A DNA stretch of 64,000 nucleotides from contig NZ_SBKO01000003.1 in assembly GCF_004122165.1 (NCBI RefSeq), forward strand, positions 1 to 64,000. Reading direction: 5' to 3'. How positions within the stretch are numbered: position 1 is the first letter of the stretch; every line of letters starts with the position of its first letter. Source of the DNA: Flavobacterium amnicola (GTDB taxonomy: Bacteria; Bacteroidota; Bacteroidia; Flavobacteriales; Flavobacteriaceae). Shown one piece after another: positions 60,841 to 64,000 of the stretch. The notes below the pieces were generated by a model. It saw nothing but the letters and a program-made list of their open reading frames with translations, had not been told where the DNA came from and did not search any database. The position numbers were made by a program, and so were the translations under genes.

Positions 60841-63028
60841 TTTTAACCTGTAATAAGTTGGTCTCGATGATTTTATAGAAATTTTCGGGATTAAACGGTT
60901 TGGTAATTACATCAGTCATTCCATAGGACATCAGCATTTCTCTATTTTCATTTAAAGAAATTGCCGTTAAAGCAATGATTGGTGTAATTTCATCAAATGT
61001 TCGAATTTCTTGTGTCGCAATGGTTCCGTTAATTCCAGGTAAATGAACGTCCATTAAAACCAAATCGTACTTATTGGCTCGTACTTTTTCGATGGCATCT
61101 TCTCCTGTTTCGCAAATTTCGCAAATCATCTGTTTTTTCTCGACAATTTTTTTGGTAATCATTTGATTGATTTTATTGTCTTCAACCAATAGTACTTTTT
61201 TCTTGATAAAGATTTTGTCGTCAATAATGACATTGGAAGTATTTGGAATTATTTTATCTCCAATTAAAAATTCTAATTCAAAGCTAAATTCAGAACCTTT
61301 TCCAACGGCACTTTTCAATTTTATCTCGCCGTTCATCAGCTTGATAAGTCGTTTTACAATAGTCAGTCCAAGTCCAGTACCTCCGTATTTTCTGTTTATT
61401 TCTACAGAGCCTTGTGAAAAGCTTTCAAAAATTTGATCTTGTTTGTCTTCCGGAATTCCAATTCCTGTATCCACAACCTTAAACAAAATTTTACTCTTTT
61501 TATTTTCGATACTCAACAAATTCGTATACACATTAACGCTACCGTCTTTCGTGAATTTTAAGGCATTATTGATAAGATTGATGAAAATTTGTGAAAGCTT
61601 GGTCGGATCACCAATTACAACTTCTGGAACTTCTGGGTCGATAACTAAGTTGAAGTCATTGTTGTTTTGACTGGCGTGATCTTTTAATGAATTTTGAATA
61701 TTATGCAAAAGCTCCCTAATATTGAAGTTTATGTTTTCGATTTCAATATTATTGGATTCAATTCTGTTGATTTCAAGAATTTCGTTGATATAAGTGAGTA
61801 AGTAATTTCCAGAAAATTTCAAGGATTTTAAATATTCAATCTGACTGGCTTTGGGTTTGTCTTCCAGTAAAATATGAGAAATTCCATTAATCGCATTTAA
61901 AGGTGTTCGAAGTTCGTGACTCACCGTTGAAAGAAATTCGGCTCTGGCTTGAGACGCTTTTTCAATGCGCTCTTTGGCTTCTTCTAACTCGTTATTTTTT
62001 TCTTTTAATAATTCGTTCGATTTATTTCTAATGATATTGTTTTTATATAACGACAAACTCAAAAGCGATAAAATCGTAATTAACGCAATACTCAAAATGT
62101 TAATGAGTTTTGAAAATTTACCCGCTTTCTCTTGTTCTTTTTTATCCTTTTCCATTTTATCCATAGAACGCATAATATCGTCGACTTTTATTTGTTTGGA
62201 AATAAAATGTTGTTGTTCGTTTGAGTTTACGGCGCTAAGGGAATCGGTAAGTTTTAAATGAATTTTTAAAAAAGCTAGCGAATTATTGGTCAAAGCCATT
62301 TTATCATAGACTTCACTTAGTTTTTTAGTGACTTTAATCTGCATTTCAATATCGTCTTCTTTCTTACTTAGTTCATAAGCACTATTAAAATAGTTTAAGG
62401 CTAGATTATTGATATTTTCTTTTGCTTTGATTATTCCTAAATAGTAATATGCTTCACATTGAAATTTCTCAGAATCATCTTTAATAGGTAATTGAGTAAG
62501 GTCTATAAGTATTTTTTCGGCAGTTTTACTTTCGTTTTTTTCAATATACAAAATGGCCTTTTGAAGATTGACCATGTTTTTTGCATTCGATAAATCAATG
62601 TTGTCATAAACAGCATTGGCTTTACTGAAATACGATTCTGCGCTTGAATAATTCCCTTTGTTGATGTAGCAAACACCTAAATTATAATACGTTAAAGCTA
62701 ATTTGGAATTGGGTTCAAGTGTGTTAAAGACCGATACGGCTCGAATAAATTTTTCGGTAGCAATGTCGTATTTTTTTAATTCCAAAAAGATTAAACCCAG
62801 TGTGTAATATCCGTTTGCTAAAGAAGAATTGTTGGAGGTTTTTTGAGCATACAGAATAGACTTGTTGGCGCTTTCTAACGCTTTTTCATATATCTTTTTG
62901 TCTTTGAAATACATTGCCGATTCGGCATAAGCAAAAGAACTATCTATCACTCCATTATTTCCTAAAAAAGGCGGAATAGCAAATGAGTTGACACAAAAAA
63001 GTAATAATAAAAGTAGTTTCTTATACAT
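60827..63028 (-). CDS. TPR-type hybrid sensor histidine kinase/response regulator
   Basis: 733 residues. N-terminal signal, TPR repeats (about 35-260), one membrane span (about 308-328), coiled coil, HisKA with H371 (TVSHELRTPLNA), HATPase with NLINNALKF (484-492), DTGIGIP (520-526) and GGTGLGL (549-555), then a receiver with acidic D616 and phospho-acceptor D660 (LVLMDVHLPG). It senses a periplasmic signal through the TPR and relays phosphate within itself. No cognate output gene is near. Confidence 0.93.
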   Translation of the reverse strand: MYKKLLLLLLFCVNSFAIPPFLGNNGVIDSSFAYAESAMYFKDKKIYEKALESANKSILYAQKTSNNSSLANGYYTLGLIFLELKKYDIATEKFIRAVSVFNTLEPNSKLALTYYNLGVCYINKGNYSSAESYFSKANAVYDNIDLSNAKNMVNLQKAILYIEKNESKTAEKILIDLTQLPIKDDSEKFQCEAYYYLGIIKAKENINNLALNYFNSAYELSKKEDDIEMQIKVTKKLSEVYDKMALTNNSLAFLKIHLKLTDSLSAVNSNEQQHFISKQIKVDDIMRSMDKMEKDKKEQEKAGKFSKLINILSIALITILSLLSLSLYKNNIIRNKSNELLKEKNNELEEAKERIEKASQARAEFLSTVSHELRTPLNAINGISHILLEDKPKASQIEYLKSLKFSGNYLLTYINEILEINRIESNNIEIENINFNIRELLHNIQNSLKDHASQNNNDFNLVIDPEVPEVVIGDPTKLSQIFINLINNALKFTKDGSVNVYTNLLSIENKKSKILFKVVDTGIGIPEDKQDQIFESFSQGSVEINRKYGGTGLGLTIVKRLIKLMNGEIKLKSAVGKGSEFSFELEFLIGDKIIPNTSNVIIDDKIFIKKKVLLVEDNKINQMITKKIVEKKQMICEICETGEDAIEKVRANKYDLVLMDVHLPGINGTIATQEIRTFDEITPIIALTAISLNENREMLMSYGMTDVITKPFNPENFYKIIETNLLQVKTSIA

Positions 63029-63059
63029 ACGGAATAACCCAAAAATAACCTAAATATAG

Positions 63060-64000
63060 TTAATTTTTAACAATATGAGAGATTAAGTCGATAATTCTCG
63101 ACGAATAGCCAATTTCATTATCATACCAGCCCACTACTTTTACCATTTTATCGATAACGGAAGTCAATTGCGAGTCGAAAACACAAGAATTTTGATTTCC
63201 AATGATATCTACAGAAACAATAGGATCTTCTGTATAGGCAAGGATGCCTTTGAGGTTGGTTTCAGCCGCTTTTTTAAAAGCAGTATTGATTTCTTCAATG
63301 GTCACTTCACGTTTTACATTGAAAGTGATATCGGTCAGAGAACCATCTGGAACTGGAACTCGAATACCACAGCCTCCCATTTTACCATCTAATTCGGTAA
63401 AAATTTTAGTCAAAGCTTTAGCAGCACCAGTAGTGGTAGGTACTATAGATTGAGAAGCGCCTCTGGCTCGACGTAAATCTTTGTGAGGTTGGTCGTGTAA
63501 ACTTTGATCGGTGGTGTAGGAATGTACCGTGGTGATATAGGCTTGCTCAATTCCACAAAGCTCCTGAATGACTTTAATCATGGGAGCTGCATTATTGGTG
63601 GTACAACTTGCATTGGAAACAATAATTTCAGAACCGTCTAAAATTGATTCGTTTACTCCTAAAACTACTGTTTTTATAGAATCAACTTCTGCGGGTGCCG
63701 ATAAAATTACTTTTTTTGCTCCCGACAAAATATGTTGGTGAATTTCTTCGTAGGTTTTGTATTTCCCAGTACTTTCAATTACAAAATCAATATCTAACGA
63801 TTTCCAATTCAGGTTTTTGATTTCTTTTTCGTGAAAAAACAACACTGACTTTCCATCAATAGAAATGGAGGTGTCGTTATGTGTAATATCATGCTGTAAA
63901 ACCCCGTGAATGCTGTCGTATTTCAGCAAATGTGCCATCGTTTTATTGTCGGCAATATCATTTATGGCTACAACTTCAATAGAAGGATGATTCAATAGTA
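63060..64000 (-). CDS. gap: Glyceraldehyde-3-phosphate dehydrogenase, N-terminus cut by the right edge
   Basis: 313 residues visible. Catalytic Cys in SNASCTTNNAAPM and its partner His in TVHSYTTDQSLHD are present, and DGSLTDITFNV and NEIGYSSRIIDLI mark the end. The frame goes on past the window edge; LLNHPSIEVVAIND fits the usual start region of GAPDH, so 25-30 residues with the NAD-binding Gly motif are missing. Key enzyme of glycolysis. Confidence 0.95.
   Translation of the reverse strand, partial: LLNHPSIEVVAINDIADNKTMAHLLKYDSIHGVLQHDITHNDTSISIDGKSVLFFHEKEIKNLNWKSLDIDFVIESTGKYKTYEEIHQHILSGAKKVILSAPAEVDSIKTVVLGVNESILDGSEIIVSNASCTTNNAAPMIKVIQELCGIEQAYITTVHSYTTDQSLHDQPHKDLRRARGASQSIVPTTTGAAKALTKIFTELDGKMGGCGIRVPVPDGSLTDITFNVKREVTIEEINTAFKKAAETNLKGILAYTEDPIVSVDIIGNQNSCVFDSQLTSVIDKMVKVVGWYDNEIGYSSRIIDLISHIVKN

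Overview
The window looks like a Flavobacterium-type chromosome (Bacteroidota, Flavobacteriia). It is AT-rich. It carries a type B sorting domain for the type 9 secretion system, many SusC/FecA-like outer-membrane barrels, a HmuY-type iron/heme locus, DUF1501/DUF1800 and DUF2805 genes, TAnnTTTG-type -7 promoter elements and few Shine-Dalgarno sequences. I see no rRNA, tRNA or CRISPR array.

Region 1 (about 1-12,320) is the remarkable part: an integron-like gene-cassette array. Eleven imperfect-palindromic repeats of 123-130 bp lie in one orientation. They separate short cassettes whose genes all read on the minus strand. The cassettes encode small lipoproteins, membrane proteins, two HExxH proteins, a NERD nuclease-like protein and one three-gene unit (AraC regulator, DUF1398 protein, cupin). 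At the head of the array are a single attI-like half site (about 11,096-11,104) and a tyrosine recombinase (11,249-12,319) read in the same direction as the cassettes. The 9-10 bases that open each cassette (starting GTT) are exactly complementary to the 9-10 bases that close the same cassette (ending AAC). They are not matched within the flanking repeat. This is what integron attC recombination predicts, in which the circular excised cassette rebuilds the outer stem. However, the recombinase has Xer-like spacing and no room for the extra helix that defines IntI, and the GTTRRRY/RYYYAAC consensus is not followed. I therefore read this as an integron-analogous cassette system probably built on a Xer-family integrase. 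The array runs off the left edge: a further cassette gene begins at base 83.

Region 2 (12,400-39,800) is ordinary chromosome: a DUF4369 lipoprotein, an M61 peptidase, a DUF2805 protein, a fatty-acid hydroxylase, an AlkB-like dioxygenase, aquaporin Z, a DoxX-like protein, a DMT transporter, a DUF1501/DUF1800 pair, htpG, an OmpA lipoprotein, an ABC ATPase, an S9 peptidase, a TauE/SafE permease, a FabH-like synthase, a peptidyl-prolyl isomerase lipoprotein and two tandem paralogous outer-membrane barrels. Most operon ends carry clear rho-independent hairpins, several of them bidirectional.

Region 3 (39,900-64,000) holds a 1603-residue secreted protein with a T9SS type B C-terminus and argS. It also holds a divergent iron/heme locus (DUF6607 protein opposite a TonB receptor, HmuY and DoxX) with two Fur-box-like elements. 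After these come ffh, folD, a GNAT acetyltransferase, rluF, a DUF1801 protein, an alpha/beta hydrolase, a coiled-coil protein with a degenerate zinc ribbon next to a Nif3-like gene, lpxK overlapping a purine nucleoside phosphorylase, a TPR hybrid histidine kinase and a GAPDH gene cut by the right edge.
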